Of a stretch of 64,000 nucleotides of DNA, positions 1-9,110 are shown in pieces; the stretch's first letter is position 1; each line of letters opens with the position of its first letter. The stretch is from Flavobacteriaceae bacterium MAR_2010_72. GTDB taxonomy: Bacteria; Bacteroidota; Bacteroidia; Flavobacteriales; Flavobacteriaceae. The notes under the pieces were generated by a model, which was not told the origin of the DNA, made no database searches, and saw nothing but the letters and a program-made list of their open reading frames with translations. Both the position numbers and the translations under genes were made by a program. The stretch lies in NCBI GenBank assembly GCA_003550275.1, contig QXCW01000002.1, forward strand, positions 1,054,001 to 1,118,000, read 5' to 3'.

Positions 1-1632
1 TTCTATGTCAGCTTCAGGTTTGCCAGTTAATTTCAGATTTTTTATAGCATCTAGGAGTTTCACTTTTTTGTCGAATGCATCATAAAGATCTTTATTCTCT
101 GCCCTCCGTTGTTCGTGAACTCTATCAAAGTAATGGTTACAGGCAGCTTTAAATTTCTTCCAAATTTTGTCGCTATCTTTTCTTGGAACATGACCAATTT
201 TTTTCCAATCACTTTGGATTTTTTTCATCAAAGGAGTTACGGACTCGAAATCATCACTGTCCTTATTATCTTCGGCAATTTTAATAAGCTCTAATTTTTT
301 CTGTAAGTTGTCATATTGATCTTTCTTTAGACCTTTATAGAATGCATTCTTCTTTCTGTTAAAAACCCGTACGGATTCCTTGAACTTTGACCAAGTTGCT
401 TCATTAACTTTTATAGGAACTTTTCCGGCATTAAAAAACTCCTGCCTTAACGCTTCAATGGTTTTTATCTTTTTTTGCCAAGCCTGATGTGTATTGCCTT
501 GATCGTTAGCGACAGCATTTATCTTTTCGATAATGCCTTCTTTGCGTTCAAGATTTTTTTCATAAGCCTTGTCTAAATCGGAATAATAGGCTTGACGTTT
601 ATCATGGATGGTTTTTGTAGCATTGCTAAATCGTTCCCAGATAGCCTCGCGTTGCTCTTTATCAACTGGGCCAAGGTCTTCTTTCCACATTTTATGTAGA
701 ACTTGAAGTTCTCTAAATGATCGGTTTACATTATCGTCTTTTGCCAATTCTTCGGCTCGTTCAATAATTTTTAACTTTTGCTCGAGATTATGTTTGAAAT
801 CCATATCCCGTAGGTCGCGGTTGAGATGCAAAAAGTCATAAAATATTTCAACATGGTGATGATAGGTATTCCAAGCATTATTGTATTTATCCCTTGGAAT
901 CGGGCCTGCGTTGCGCCATTGCTCTTGTAAGTCCTTAAAGTGTTTGTAAGTCGTATTTATGTTCTCTTCAACATTGATAAGGCCTTTAATTTCCTCTATA
1001 ATTTGTAACCGGGTTTCTAGATTGACCTTTAAATTGGCCTCTAAATTTTTATAATAGGCATTGAGTCCGTTTCTATATTCTTTATATAACGAATTGAATT
1101 CCTTTTTTGCGGGAGAAGTATAGTAAAAATCAATTTCGTCACCGCCATCATTCAAAAAGTCTTCTTTCTTTTCTTCAAGGACTTCAGAGAATTTGGAATT
1201 AAATTCAGATTTGATCTCATCAACATGGGATTTGATGGTTTGAATTTTTTGATGTTTGAGTAATTTCTCAAATTCAACTACCAATTGCTCCATAGACATG
1301 GCATGATAATCTTTTTCATCTAAACTATGACGTTCACTGTTACTTTCGTCTTCAGCGTCTTCAGCATTAGATTCTTCAATTTCGTCAACGTGCGTATCTT
1401 TTTTTGTTTCAGCTGAAGTTTTAGAATCTTCTTCAGAAGTAGAAGATGGTTCTTCGCTTTCTAATGTATTTGCAGGCTCATTGGCCTCTGTCTCATTAGC
1501 AATAGCATCCTGTTCTTTTTCAGGATTATCTACAGGCTCTTCTTGAGTTTCTAAAAGTTCCGCTTTTGCAGATTTGGTTTTCTCTATAGTTAACTTTCCA
1601 TCTGCATCTTGCAGGTTATCTTGCTCTGACAT
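1..1632 (-). CDS. DUF349 domain protein (3' end outside window)
   Basis: The reading frame is open from an ATG at 1632 to the left edge, giving 544 residues with the C-terminus missing. Residues 1 to about 115 are low-complexity and rich in Glu, Ser and Thr. The rest is charged and helical, with repeated units containing W and R/F positions such as QWRNAGPIPRDKY and REAIWERFSNAT, as in tandem DUF349 repeats. The family is common in Flavobacteriia as a protein of roughly 600 residues or more; its role is not settled. It lies 81 bases downstream of aroE on the same strand and may be co-transcribed. There is no signal peptide, so it is probably cytoplasmic. Confidence 0.85.
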   Translation of the reverse strand, partial: MSEQDNLQDADGKLTIEKTKSAKAELLETQEEPVDNPEKEQDAIANETEANEPANTLESEEPSSTSEEDSKTSAETKKDTHVDEIEESNAEDAEDESNSERHSLDEKDYHAMSMEQLVVEFEKLLKHQKIQTIKSHVDEIKSEFNSKFSEVLEEKKEDFLNDGGDEIDFYYTSPAKKEFNSLYKEYRNGLNAYYKNLEANLKVNLETRLQIIEEIKGLINVEENINTTYKHFKDLQEQWRNAGPIPRDKYNNAWNTYHHHVEIFYDFLHLNRDLRDMDFKHNLEQKLKIIERAEELAKDDNVNRSFRELQVLHKMWKEDLGPVDKEQREAIWERFSNATKTIHDKRQAYYSDLDKAYEKNLERKEGIIEKINAVANDQGNTHQAWQKKIKTIEALRQEFFNAGKVPIKVNEATWSKFKESVRVFNRKKNAFYKGLKKDQYDNLQKKLELIKIAEDNKDSDDFESVTPLMKKIQSDWKKIGHVPRKDSDKIWKKFKAACNHYFDRVHEQRRAENKDLYDAFDKKVKLLDAIKNLKLTGKPEADIE

Positions 1633-1713
1633 TGTTACAATGTATTTGTTTGCGTGTTAAAGATACTAACAAGACATTGAAATTCAAAAAGTAAGCAGTA
1701 AATAGGAGCTAAA

Positions 1714-2451
1714 TTAAGCCAAGTTCCAAATTTGCCAAGCTTTCTCTGCCTGTAATTCTAGCATTTCCAGTCCGTTGGCCGTTGTTGCCCCCAAAATCTC
1801 ACCACATGTTAAAAATTTGGTTTGTTGCGGATTATAGATTAAATCATAGAGTAAATGTGCTTTTGTGATACCGTCATAAGGAATATCTGGGCAATCATTG
1901 ACTTTTGGATGGGTTCCAACAGGTGTACAATTAATGATAAGCGTATGAGTTCCAATAATAGCTTCGGTTAAATCATCATAAGTAAAAGTTGCCTTAGCAT
2001 TTTTTGCCCTAGAAACATGATGAAACTCAATGCCTAACTGCTTTAGGGTATAGGCGATAGCTTTTGAAGCTCCTCCGGTGCCAAGTATTAAGGCTTTTTT
2101 GTGATGTGGTTTTATATAAGGTTTTATGGAATTTTCAAATCCATAACAATCCGTATTATAACCCTTGAGCTTACCATCTTTTGAAAATGTAATGGTATTA
2201 ACGGCACCGATTTCTCGTACCTGATCACTAATAGCATCTAAATAGGGAATAATGGCTTCTTTGTATGGAATGGTCACATTTAAGCCTACCAAATTTGGAT
2301 TGGATTTGAGGACAGACGGAAACTCTGAAATATCCTCGATGTCAAAATTCTCGTAGTTAAAAGGCAAATGTTCATTTTTAAATTTTGATGTAAAATAGGT
2401 ACGCGAAAATGAATATGAAATATCCTTTCCTAAAAGTCCAAGTTTAGACAT
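1714..2451 (-). CDS. aroE: Shikimate dehydrogenase
   Basis: Reduces 3-dehydroshikimate to shikimate with NADPH in aromatic amino acid biosynthesis. From the ATG at 2451 the protein has 245 residues. It shows the substrate-binding SYSFS (12-16), NVTIPYK with catalytic Lys64 (58-64), GAVNT (82-86), NTD with Asp101, the nucleotide-binding GTGGASKA (124-131), NCTPVG and the C-terminal NGLEML/QAEKAW signature. An upstream in-frame ATG at 2496 would add 15 non-conserved residues inside the preceding gene, so the start at 2451 is preferred. It overlaps the DUF368 gene by 8 bases, which suggests translational coupling. Cytoplasmic. Confidence 0.95.
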   Translation of the reverse strand: MSKLGLLGKDISYSFSRTYFTSKFKNEHLPFNYENFDIEDISEFPSVLKSNPNLVGLNVTIPYKEAIIPYLDAISDQVREIGAVNTITFSKDGKLKGYNTDCYGFENSIKPYIKPHHKKALILGTGGASKAIAYTLKQLGIEFHHVSRAKNAKATFTYDDLTEAIIGTHTLIINCTPVGTHPKVNDCPDIPYDGITKAHLLYDLIYNPQQTKFLTCGEILGATTANGLEMLELQAEKAWQIWNLA

Positions 2452-3463
2452 AGCCTTTTCTAGTTTTTTGTCCATATAGTTCCAACGCCAGAACAATTAA
2501 AATACCAATACCAATAAAAATGATGGCCAAATAGGTCTCGGTATTAAGTTCTGGGATATAACGTTCATAATTTGCTACTATTTTATGGCCAGTAGAATCA
2601 AAAATATAATGTCCTTCTTCATTCAATTTAAAAATGGTTTTTTTCCACGGCCAAACTACGCCCAAAGATCCAACGATAAACCCTATAATAGTTGCTGTAG
2701 TTATGCTTTTATAATGCTTTAAAATGTAGCTAAGTACATGAGAAAACGTTACTAGTCCCACTACAGACCCAAGCGTGAAAACCCCAAGTACTTTTAACAA
2801 TGTGAGTCGTTTAGAATTGTAAATAAAGTCAAAATTACCACCAAAAATATCATAAATAGTATCAAAAAGGGAATTGACTGCATCGACTAATAATAGCACA
2901 TAATTTCCTAATAGGATCAAAATAAATGAGCCAGAAAAGCCAGGTAAGGTCATCCCTGAAACACTTACAATACCACAAATGAAAACAAAGAGTAAATTGT
3001 CATTTTCTGTTGCAGGATCTAGAAAACTTATACTTATACCTATGAGGATTCCAATACATAATGACAAGATGGTTTTGTAATGCCAATCATTAAAATCTTT
3101 ATTGATATAATAAATAGAGCCTATAATCATACCAAAGAACATACTCCACACATATAACTCGTAATGCACTAAGAAATAATCCAATACCTTTGATACGCTA
3201 AAGTAGCTTACGACCATTCCCAGAAATAATAGGGACAAAAAACGGCCGTTGATATAATTGTAAAAACTTTTAAAGCGACCATCGAACAACAGTCTGAACG
3301 CTGTTTTGTTTACCCGTTGAAGCGAATAAATAAATTCTTCATAAAACCCAGCAACAAAAGCAACAACGCCTCCAGAAACCCCAGGGACTTTATTTGCAGC
3401 ACCCATTCCTAGTCCTTTTATTACAAGGAATAATCGATCTCTGAATGTTCGGGTGCTTTGCAT
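2444..3463 (-). CDS. DUF368 (PopT-type) membrane protein, copy 1
   Basis: A 339-residue polytopic membrane protein. Two short related motifs, VPGVSGG (26-32) and LPGFSGS (173-179), mark the two halves of the fold, typical of DUF368. Recent work identified this family (PopT) as polyprenyl-phosphate translocases that recycle undecaprenyl phosphate to the cytoplasmic face for envelope synthesis; that function is inferred here from family membership. The ATG directly abuts the TAA of the upstream paralogue, and the 3' end overlaps aroE by 8 bases. It is clearly diverged from the adjacent paralogue, so the pair is not a recent duplication. Confidence 0.88.
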   Translation of the reverse strand: MQSTRTFRDRLFLVIKGLGMGAANKVPGVSGGVVAFVAGFYEEFIYSLQRVNKTAFRLLFDGRFKSFYNYINGRFLSLLFLGMVVSYFSVSKVLDYFLVHYELYVWSMFFGMIIGSIYYINKDFNDWHYKTILSLCIGILIGISISFLDPATENDNLLFVFICGIVSVSGMTLPGFSGSFILILLGNYVLLLVDAVNSLFDTIYDIFGGNFDFIYNSKRLTLLKVLGVFTLGSVVGLVTFSHVLSYILKHYKSITTATIIGFIVGSLGVVWPWKKTIFKLNEEGHYIFDSTGHKIVANYERYIPELNTETYLAIIFIGIGILIVLALELYGQKTRKGYV

Positions 3464-4384
3464 TTAACCTCGTTTTGAACCTAATTTTTCCAAGACAATA
3501 ATAGTTAAAAAACCAACTATCATCAATACAATTGCAAAAGCTAGTTGAGGATCACCTTCAAATGTGAATGGAGAGATACTTTTTTCAATTAACGGAAACT
3601 TTTCACCTTCTGAATTGGTACGCCAAGTCAACACTTCTTTCCAAGGCCAAATTTTGTTCAACGACCCAAAAATAAACCCAGTAAGAACAGCCAACGTTAT
3701 ATTATGGTAGTGTTTAAATAGCCATTTCAAAACATGACTAAAACTTAATAAACCTATTAGAGCTCCTAGTGCAAATAAGACAATTTTCTTAAAATCGAAG
3801 TCATGTAGAGCGTCGCTTAGGGTTTTATAAGCACCTAAAATAACCAATATGAATGAACCCGAAATACCTGGTAGTATCATAGCGCAAATCGCAATGGCTC
3901 CAGCTATAAATAAAAAATAGGAATTGTCATTACTGGCTAAAGTGGGAATGGTAGTAATATAATAGGCCGTCAAAGTTCCTAAAATAAGGGCTATAAATAT
4001 GGGCAACCGCCATTGTTTGATTTGCTTTCCTACAAAAAAGATACTGGCTAAAATCAAGCCAAAAAAGAAGGACCAAATAAGTATGGGATGATGCTCTATA
4101 AGGTATTTAGCCAATCTCATAAATGAAACAAAACTTATGATGATACCACTAAGTAATGCTAACAAGAAGTTTCCATTGAGTTGTTTCCAAAATGCTGAAA
4201 AGCCATCAGACCGCAATGTTTTTACCAAATATAGATTTACACCACTAATGGTAGTTATTAATTCTTCATATATCCCTGAAATGAAGGCTATTGTGCCTCC
4301 GGAAACCCCTGGAACAGCATCTGCGGCTCCCATGGCAATTCCTTTAGTTGAAATAATAAAGTAGTCTAAAAAGCGTCGTTGCAT
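3464..4384 (-). CDS. DUF368 (PopT-type) membrane protein, copy 2
   Basis: A 306-residue polytopic membrane protein with VPGVSGG (24-30) and LPGISGS (171-177), the duplicated DUF368 motifs. The ATG at 4384 is chosen because the first conserved residues follow at once. The longer frame starting at 4498 adds 38 residues lying inside the TPR gene. Its stop codon touches the start codon of the second DUF368 gene, so the two are almost certainly made from one transcript. Proposed role, from the family: return of undecaprenyl phosphate across the inner membrane. Two adjacent copies could differ in substrate or pH/ion optimum. Confidence 0.87.
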   Translation of the reverse strand: MQRRFLDYFIISTKGIAMGAADAVPGVSGGTIAFISGIYEELITTISGVNLYLVKTLRSDGFSAFWKQLNGNFLLALLSGIIISFVSFMRLAKYLIEHHPILIWSFFFGLILASIFFVGKQIKQWRLPIFIALILGTLTAYYITTIPTLASNDNSYFLFIAGAIAICAMILPGISGSFILVILGAYKTLSDALHDFDFKKIVLFALGALIGLLSFSHVLKWLFKHYHNITLAVLTGFIFGSLNKIWPWKEVLTWRTNSEGEKFPLIEKSISPFTFEGDPQLAFAIVLMIVGFLTIIVLEKLGSKRG

Positions 4385-4421
4385 TTTCAATTCAAAATAA
4401 GAAACGTAAAGGTAAGTAATT

Positions 4422-5834
4422 TTAGTTGGAAGATTTTTTCGAATCTGAAATAAACTTCTTAATTGATGGTTTATTAACAAGTTTTGGAAATAACTCATCT
4501 AATATAAACTCAAATTCATCATTTAAAAGCAGCCCGTTCTTGAGATGGTACTGGCCTTTTTCTTTTTCAAGGAGGGTGAAGTGCAATCCTGCCAATCTAA
4601 ATTCAATTTCAGCTGTTTCTGGATAAAATTCAGCTGCTTGGATAAGGTTTAAAATTGAAGCTTCATATTCTCCTAAACGAATCAAAATATCGGCTCGAGA
4701 CAACCAGGTTGCTAATTCATAATTACCAAGATCCAATGTTTTTTTGTAGCCACGTTCGGCTTCTTCCCAGAACCCTAAACGATGATTAATCTGTGCATAT
4801 AACTTCCAATAGATCACATTGTCACAATCTATATTGATGGCTTTGTTAATGTAGTAAAGGGCCTTTTGGTAGTTCCTTTTTTTATTATAAAATTTGGTAA
4901 TGGCAATCCAGCCTTTGTCTAAAAGCGGGTCTTCATGCACGGTTTTATAAAAGTATTGAACAGCCAGGTCATTTTTACCTAATTTTTCATAACAATGGCC
5001 CATCCGTAATAGGGCAAACGACGTAGGCTCATCCAATGTTAAAGTTACCTTGTAGTTTTCTATAGCCTCTTCATATTTTTTTAATTTTTCAAGGACTTTG
5101 CCTTTTTCAAAATAGGCGCCGACGAAATTATCGTCCGAAATAATGGCAAAATCAAAGGCAGCCAAAGCTTTTTGGTATTCCTTCAAGGTAAAATATTGTC
5201 TTCCTAATTGGTGCCAAGCCACTTCACAATAAGGGTTACTGTCTAGATAACGGTTTAAAAAATTTATGGCCTCGGTATTTTGATCTAAAAAATCAAAACA
5301 ATAAATAATGTTATAGAGTGCTGAATAATCGTCACCATCTAAATCCAGACACTTAATAAAGTAATTTTTAGCATTATCGAACTGATCCAAAAACAGATAT
5401 TCCATCCCAATCAATGCGTACAAATCGGCATCATCCTCATCATTATCAGTCATATCCAGTGCAATTAAAAGCGTGTTTATGGCCTTTTGGTGTTCATCTC
5501 GTTTTGAGAGCACGCTTGCTTTTTGAATATAAATTTCTTCGTTGGAAGGTTCAATTTCATAAAGTTCGTCCAATAACTTATCGGCCTCTTCTAATTTGTT
5601 TTCTAAAACATAAATTTCTGTTTTGAAAAGTTTGAGGTTAACCGAAGTTGGGTGTTGTTCTAACCCCATTTTAATGGCTTTCTTGGCGAGGGCTATTTTT
5701 CCATTTTCCAAATAATGGTGGATAATGTTTTCAAATTCATTTGAATCGAAGAATAAAACATTATTCGTCTTAAGCATGGATTCAAATTTGGTCAGCGAAA
5801 AATTGTTGTTGTCGTCATCTTGACTAAACTCCAT
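4422..5834 (-). CDS. Tetratricopeptide repeat protein
   Basis: 470 residues, acidic at the N-terminus, followed by TPR units from about residue 45 to 450. Examples are GMEYLFLDQFDNAKNYFIK, LGRQYFTLKEYQKALAAFDF and RMGHCYEKLGKNDLAVQYFY. There is no signal peptide or membrane segment, so it is probably a cytoplasmic scaffold. It is the first gene of a minus-strand run (TPR, DUF368, DUF368, aroE, DUF349) with a 37-base gap to the DUF368 gene. Specific partners cannot be read from the sequence; the linkage to the lipid-carrier transporters is contextual only. Confidence 0.85.
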   Translation of the reverse strand: MEFSQDDDNNNFSLTKFESMLKTNNVLFFDSNEFENIIHHYLENGKIALAKKAIKMGLEQHPTSVNLKLFKTEIYVLENKLEEADKLLDELYEIEPSNEEIYIQKASVLSKRDEHQKAINTLLIALDMTDNDEDDADLYALIGMEYLFLDQFDNAKNYFIKCLDLDGDDYSALYNIIYCFDFLDQNTEAINFLNRYLDSNPYCEVAWHQLGRQYFTLKEYQKALAAFDFAIISDDNFVGAYFEKGKVLEKLKKYEEAIENYKVTLTLDEPTSFALLRMGHCYEKLGKNDLAVQYFYKTVHEDPLLDKGWIAITKFYNKKRNYQKALYYINKAINIDCDNVIYWKLYAQINHRLGFWEEAERGYKKTLDLGNYELATWLSRADILIRLGEYEASILNLIQAAEFYPETAEIEFRLAGLHFTLLEKEKGQYHLKNGLLLNDEFEFILDELFPKLVNKPSIKKFISDSKKSSN

Positions 5835-6002
5835 AAGCAGATGTAATAGTTCGTTGATTTAAAATTAAGGTTATCATTAAAAAAATGACCTTTTTGGGGT
5901 TAATGTTTTCAACAAAGTAATTAACAGCTAAAGTTTAATTTTATTGTATCTAGCTTTAATTGTTGAAAATCAGAAGGATAGATAGCTATTTTGACAGTGT
6001 AT

Positions 6003-7184
6003 TTAGTGACTGATTTGGTCCAAAACCTTTAAAATAATGTGGCAACCTTTAATAAGTTCGTCTTCAGAAATGGTCAAAGGCGGTGTAATTCGAATAGCTT
6101 TAGGTTCAAAAAGCAACCAAAAAAGAATCAAACCTTCGTCTTGACATTTTAAAATAACCTCGTTAGTAATCTCCGCCGACGGGGTTAAAGCGGCTAGCAT
6201 AAGTCCTTTTCCTCTAATACTTTCGATAAGCGGATGCTTGAGATGCTTGCGCACTAACTGTTCTTTTTTCAAAGCTTCAGCCATGAGATTGGTTTCGGTA
6301 ATTTCCTTTACTGTTGCCAAGGCTGCTGCGGCAATAACCGGATGACCTCCAAATGTAGTAATATGTCCAAGTTTAGGCTGATCTTTTAAGCTGTCCATCA
6401 TTTCTTTTGAAGCTGTAAAAGCACCAATAGGCATACCACCACCAAGTCCCTTTCCTGTCACTAAAATATCAGGAATGCAATTATAGTGTTCAAATCCGAA
6501 TAATTTACCTGTTCGTCCAAATCCAGGTTGTATTTCATCTAAAATCAAAAGCGCACCAACGTCGTCGCAACGATCTTTTACAAGAGTTAGATAATTGTTT
6601 TCAGGTTCAATAAAACCAGCGCCACCCTGAATGGTTTCGAGAATAACAGCCGCAGTTTTGCTAGTTATCTTTGAAAGATCTTCAATGGTATTAAAGGTGA
6701 TAAAACGTACATCAGGCATTAAAGGTCTAAAAGGTTTTTTGCGCTCTTCAAACCCCATTATACTCAAAGCACCCATAGTATTGCCATGATAAGCTTGATG
6801 GGCTGCAATGATTTCTGAACGACCTGTGTAACGCTTCGCCAACTTAATGGCGCCGTCAATAGCTTCGGTACCAGAATTGGTGAGATAGGTCGTTTCTAAA
6901 GGATGAGGTAGATGCTTTGCCAGCAGTTTGGTGAGTTCAACGGCTGGGGTTTGGGCATATTCACCATAGACCATCACATGCAGGTATTTATCCAATTGCG
7001 ATTTTATTGCTTCAAGTACTTTGGGATGTTTGTGACCTAAACTACAGGCCGAAACACCTGCCACAAAATCGAGATAAGCTTTATTGTTGACGTCATAGAT
7101 ATAGGAGCCATCAGCATGAGAAACTTCCATCGCTAACGGATGTGGTGTGGTTTGCGCCTGATACTGATAAAAATCCTCAATCAT
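6003..7184 (-). CDS. Class III PLP-dependent aminotransferase
   Basis: 393 residues from the ATG at 7184. A TTG one codon earlier is possible but not needed. Fold type I, class III hallmarks are NSGTEA (103-108) for the cofactor phosphate, YHG near 133, DEIQPGFGRTG with Asp216 for the pyridine nitrogen, and Lys245 in TGKGLGGG for the Schiff base. The family covers ornithine, acetylornithine, 4-aminobutyrate and related omega-transaminases; the substrate cannot be fixed from sequence alone. The ATG overlaps the TGA of the OstA-like gene by one base (TGATG), pointing to coupled translation. Cytoplasmic. Confidence 0.9.
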   Translation of the reverse strand: MIEDFYQYQAQTTPHPLAMEVSHADGSYIYDVNNKAYLDFVAGVSACSLGHKHPKVLEAIKSQLDKYLHVMVYGEYAQTPAVELTKLLAKHLPHPLETTYLTNSGTEAIDGAIKLAKRYTGRSEIIAAHQAYHGNTMGALSIMGFEERKKPFRPLMPDVRFITFNTIEDLSKITSKTAAVILETIQGGAGFIEPENNYLTLVKDRCDDVGALLILDEIQPGFGRTGKLFGFEHYNCIPDILVTGKGLGGGMPIGAFTASKEMMDSLKDQPKLGHITTFGGHPVIAAAALATVKEITETNLMAEALKKEQLVRKHLKHPLIESIRGKGLMLAALTPSAEITNEVILKCQDEGLILFWLLFEPKAIRITPPLTISEDELIKGCHIILKVLDQISH

Positions 7185-8983
7185 CAATTATTGTTTTTTT
7201 GAGATTTATCTGCAGGTTTTGGAGGTTTTTTAAGTTGGGTGGAATCCTTTTTTACCAAAGGTTTAGGTACATTTCGAGCGGCCTTATTTTCTTTGTCAGA
7301 TGTTTTATCTTGAGCGTCATCAATACGCTGCATGAGCTCATCGTCAAAAAATTCTTCTTGTGGCACATAAGGCTTGAGGCCTTTGATAATAGGAAGTTCC
7401 AAAGGAGGGTCATCTTTAAACAGGTCTTCTACGCTTTTGGGACGTTCGTCTTCCCGCCAATCAAATCCTCTAAATTTTCGGGCATTATCTGGAAACTCTG
7501 ATTCTGGTGATAAGGTGCCGTCAATTTGCTGTAGCAGTCTGATTTCATCAATAGTATTATCAGAAATCTTGATGTTGATGCTTCCTGATTTCGATTTATC
7601 AATACCAATCAATTCGCCATCATCATTGCGTGTGTAATAGATCTTTTCAGCGTTTTTTACAATATCGACATTGTACAACTTGTTGTCTTCAAACAGACCA
7701 ATGAGATATTGACCTTTCACCTGGTTAAACCCAGTTGAGCCTGCCACTGTATCTTTTGAAATCAGAAATGCATTGTTGAAGACTCTCAAGGAGTCTAAAG
7801 TTTCTGTTTCTGGATTTGAAATAAGATGAATGGTATCACCTGTCATCTGATTGCCTAAATTCCACAAAATGGGGCGACGTTTTGTTGCAAACGCATCTGA
7901 AGACGAAAAACGAGATAAGTTGATGAGTTTTGTCAAGCCTGTTTTGTGATCGGCATGAATAGAATCGGCTTTACCACTCATATCGCTTTTATAAATTCTG
8001 GCATTGTAATAAGCTCTTGTGATTCTATGTTCAGGTTTTCCTGTAACCATAAGCGTATCGCTATGCATATATATGGAATCGTTTTCCTGTACGGTTATGG
8101 CCAAGGCTCTTTTGGTTATAAATACCGAATCTTTTGTGCGAAATACCTCGGCATAATGTCCCTTGATAATGCTATTATTTAGGGTATCTGTTACTTTAAT
8201 ATTGTTGGTAGCCGAAGCAAAACTTTTTTTCCTATCAAAATAAAGGCTGTCACCTTCAACGACACGATTATCGTAGTCAATACGTGAGTTTTTTATAAAA
8301 TAGCCCTTATCGTTGTTCGTGTCATAAAAACCACGTTCACAGTAAATTTTACTGGTTTCTCCTACAATGGTTGAAGGGCCAAACATATACGCATGACCAG
8401 TTTCTGTATAAAAATCAAGTTGTTTGGTATTTAAAGTGTATTCAGGATTTACCAATACTACATCCTGGACAAATTGATATTTCTTGGCCGACATATAATA
8501 TCGCCCTATTTGGCTGGTAATAGTACCCGATGTGTCTCTCACCACTTTTCCTTTTGACTTATAAAAGGCCTGTTGTTTGGCTCTGTCAAAATATAAAGTG
8601 TCGGTAGTTAGGGTCGATTTCGGCTCTACCAATACTACATTACCGCTGGCAAATGCTAATTGGGTTTTGCCACTATATTCTACATATTTAGCATTTAGAT
8701 GTATCGTGTCCCCTTGATTCATTCTCACATTACTAAAGGCTTCAATGAAATCTTCTTTTTGGTAATAAATGGCACGATCACAAAACATATCAACACCTTC
8801 ATGAATGATATGTATTTGCTGGCTGTTATCACGGTTAAAGGTGGTAATATCCTTACCTAAAAGGCTGTCCTTAATCGTAAATCCAGAATATTCAATCTGT
8901 ATTCTCTTTTTTTGTTGCGCATACATTGAAGTGGTAATCAACCAACTGCAACTTAAGATTAAAAAGAATTTGAGTGCCTTCAA
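7184..8983 (-). CDS. OstA/LptA-like periplasmic protein
   Basis: 599 residues. An N-terminal signal peptide (basic MKALK, hydrophobic core, cleavage after YAQ about residue 23) is followed by repeated beta-strand units of the OstA/LptA jelly-roll type (for example GNVVLVEP, KGKVVRDT, EGDSLYFDRKK) and a Lys/Pro-rich C-terminal tail. LptA-family proteins carry lipopolysaccharide across the periplasm; this long Bacteroidota form probably has a related envelope role. The start is TTG at 8983: no ATG lies between it and the upstream in-frame TGA, and only this start keeps the full signal peptide. It lies 127 bases downstream of purA and overlaps the aminotransferase gene. Confidence 0.85.
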   Translation of the reverse strand: MKALKFFLILSCSWLITTSMYAQQKKRIQIEYSGFTIKDSLLGKDITTFNRDNSQQIHIIHEGVDMFCDRAIYYQKEDFIEAFSNVRMNQGDTIHLNAKYVEYSGKTQLAFASGNVVLVEPKSTLTTDTLYFDRAKQQAFYKSKGKVVRDTSGTITSQIGRYYMSAKKYQFVQDVVLVNPEYTLNTKQLDFYTETGHAYMFGPSTIVGETSKIYCERGFYDTNNDKGYFIKNSRIDYDNRVVEGDSLYFDRKKSFASATNNIKVTDTLNNSIIKGHYAEVFRTKDSVFITKRALAITVQENDSIYMHSDTLMVTGKPEHRITRAYYNARIYKSDMSGKADSIHADHKTGLTKLINLSRFSSSDAFATKRRPILWNLGNQMTGDTIHLISNPETETLDSLRVFNNAFLISKDTVAGSTGFNQVKGQYLIGLFEDNKLYNVDIVKNAEKIYYTRNDDGELIGIDKSKSGSINIKISDNTIDEIRLLQQIDGTLSPESEFPDNARKFRGFDWREDERPKSVEDLFKDDPPLELPIIKGLKPYVPQEEFFDDELMQRIDDAQDKTSDKENKAARNVPKPLVKKDSTQLKKPPKPADKSQKNNN

Positions 8984-9110
8984 TGTTGTATAGTATTTGC
9001 TTCAAAAATAACCAATATCTCAAGGCTTTAGTATGCCTTAACAGATTTTTTAACAGAAACGACCTGCAGAAATGGTTGTAACTACAGGTCGATTAATGTA
9101 TAAATAAATA

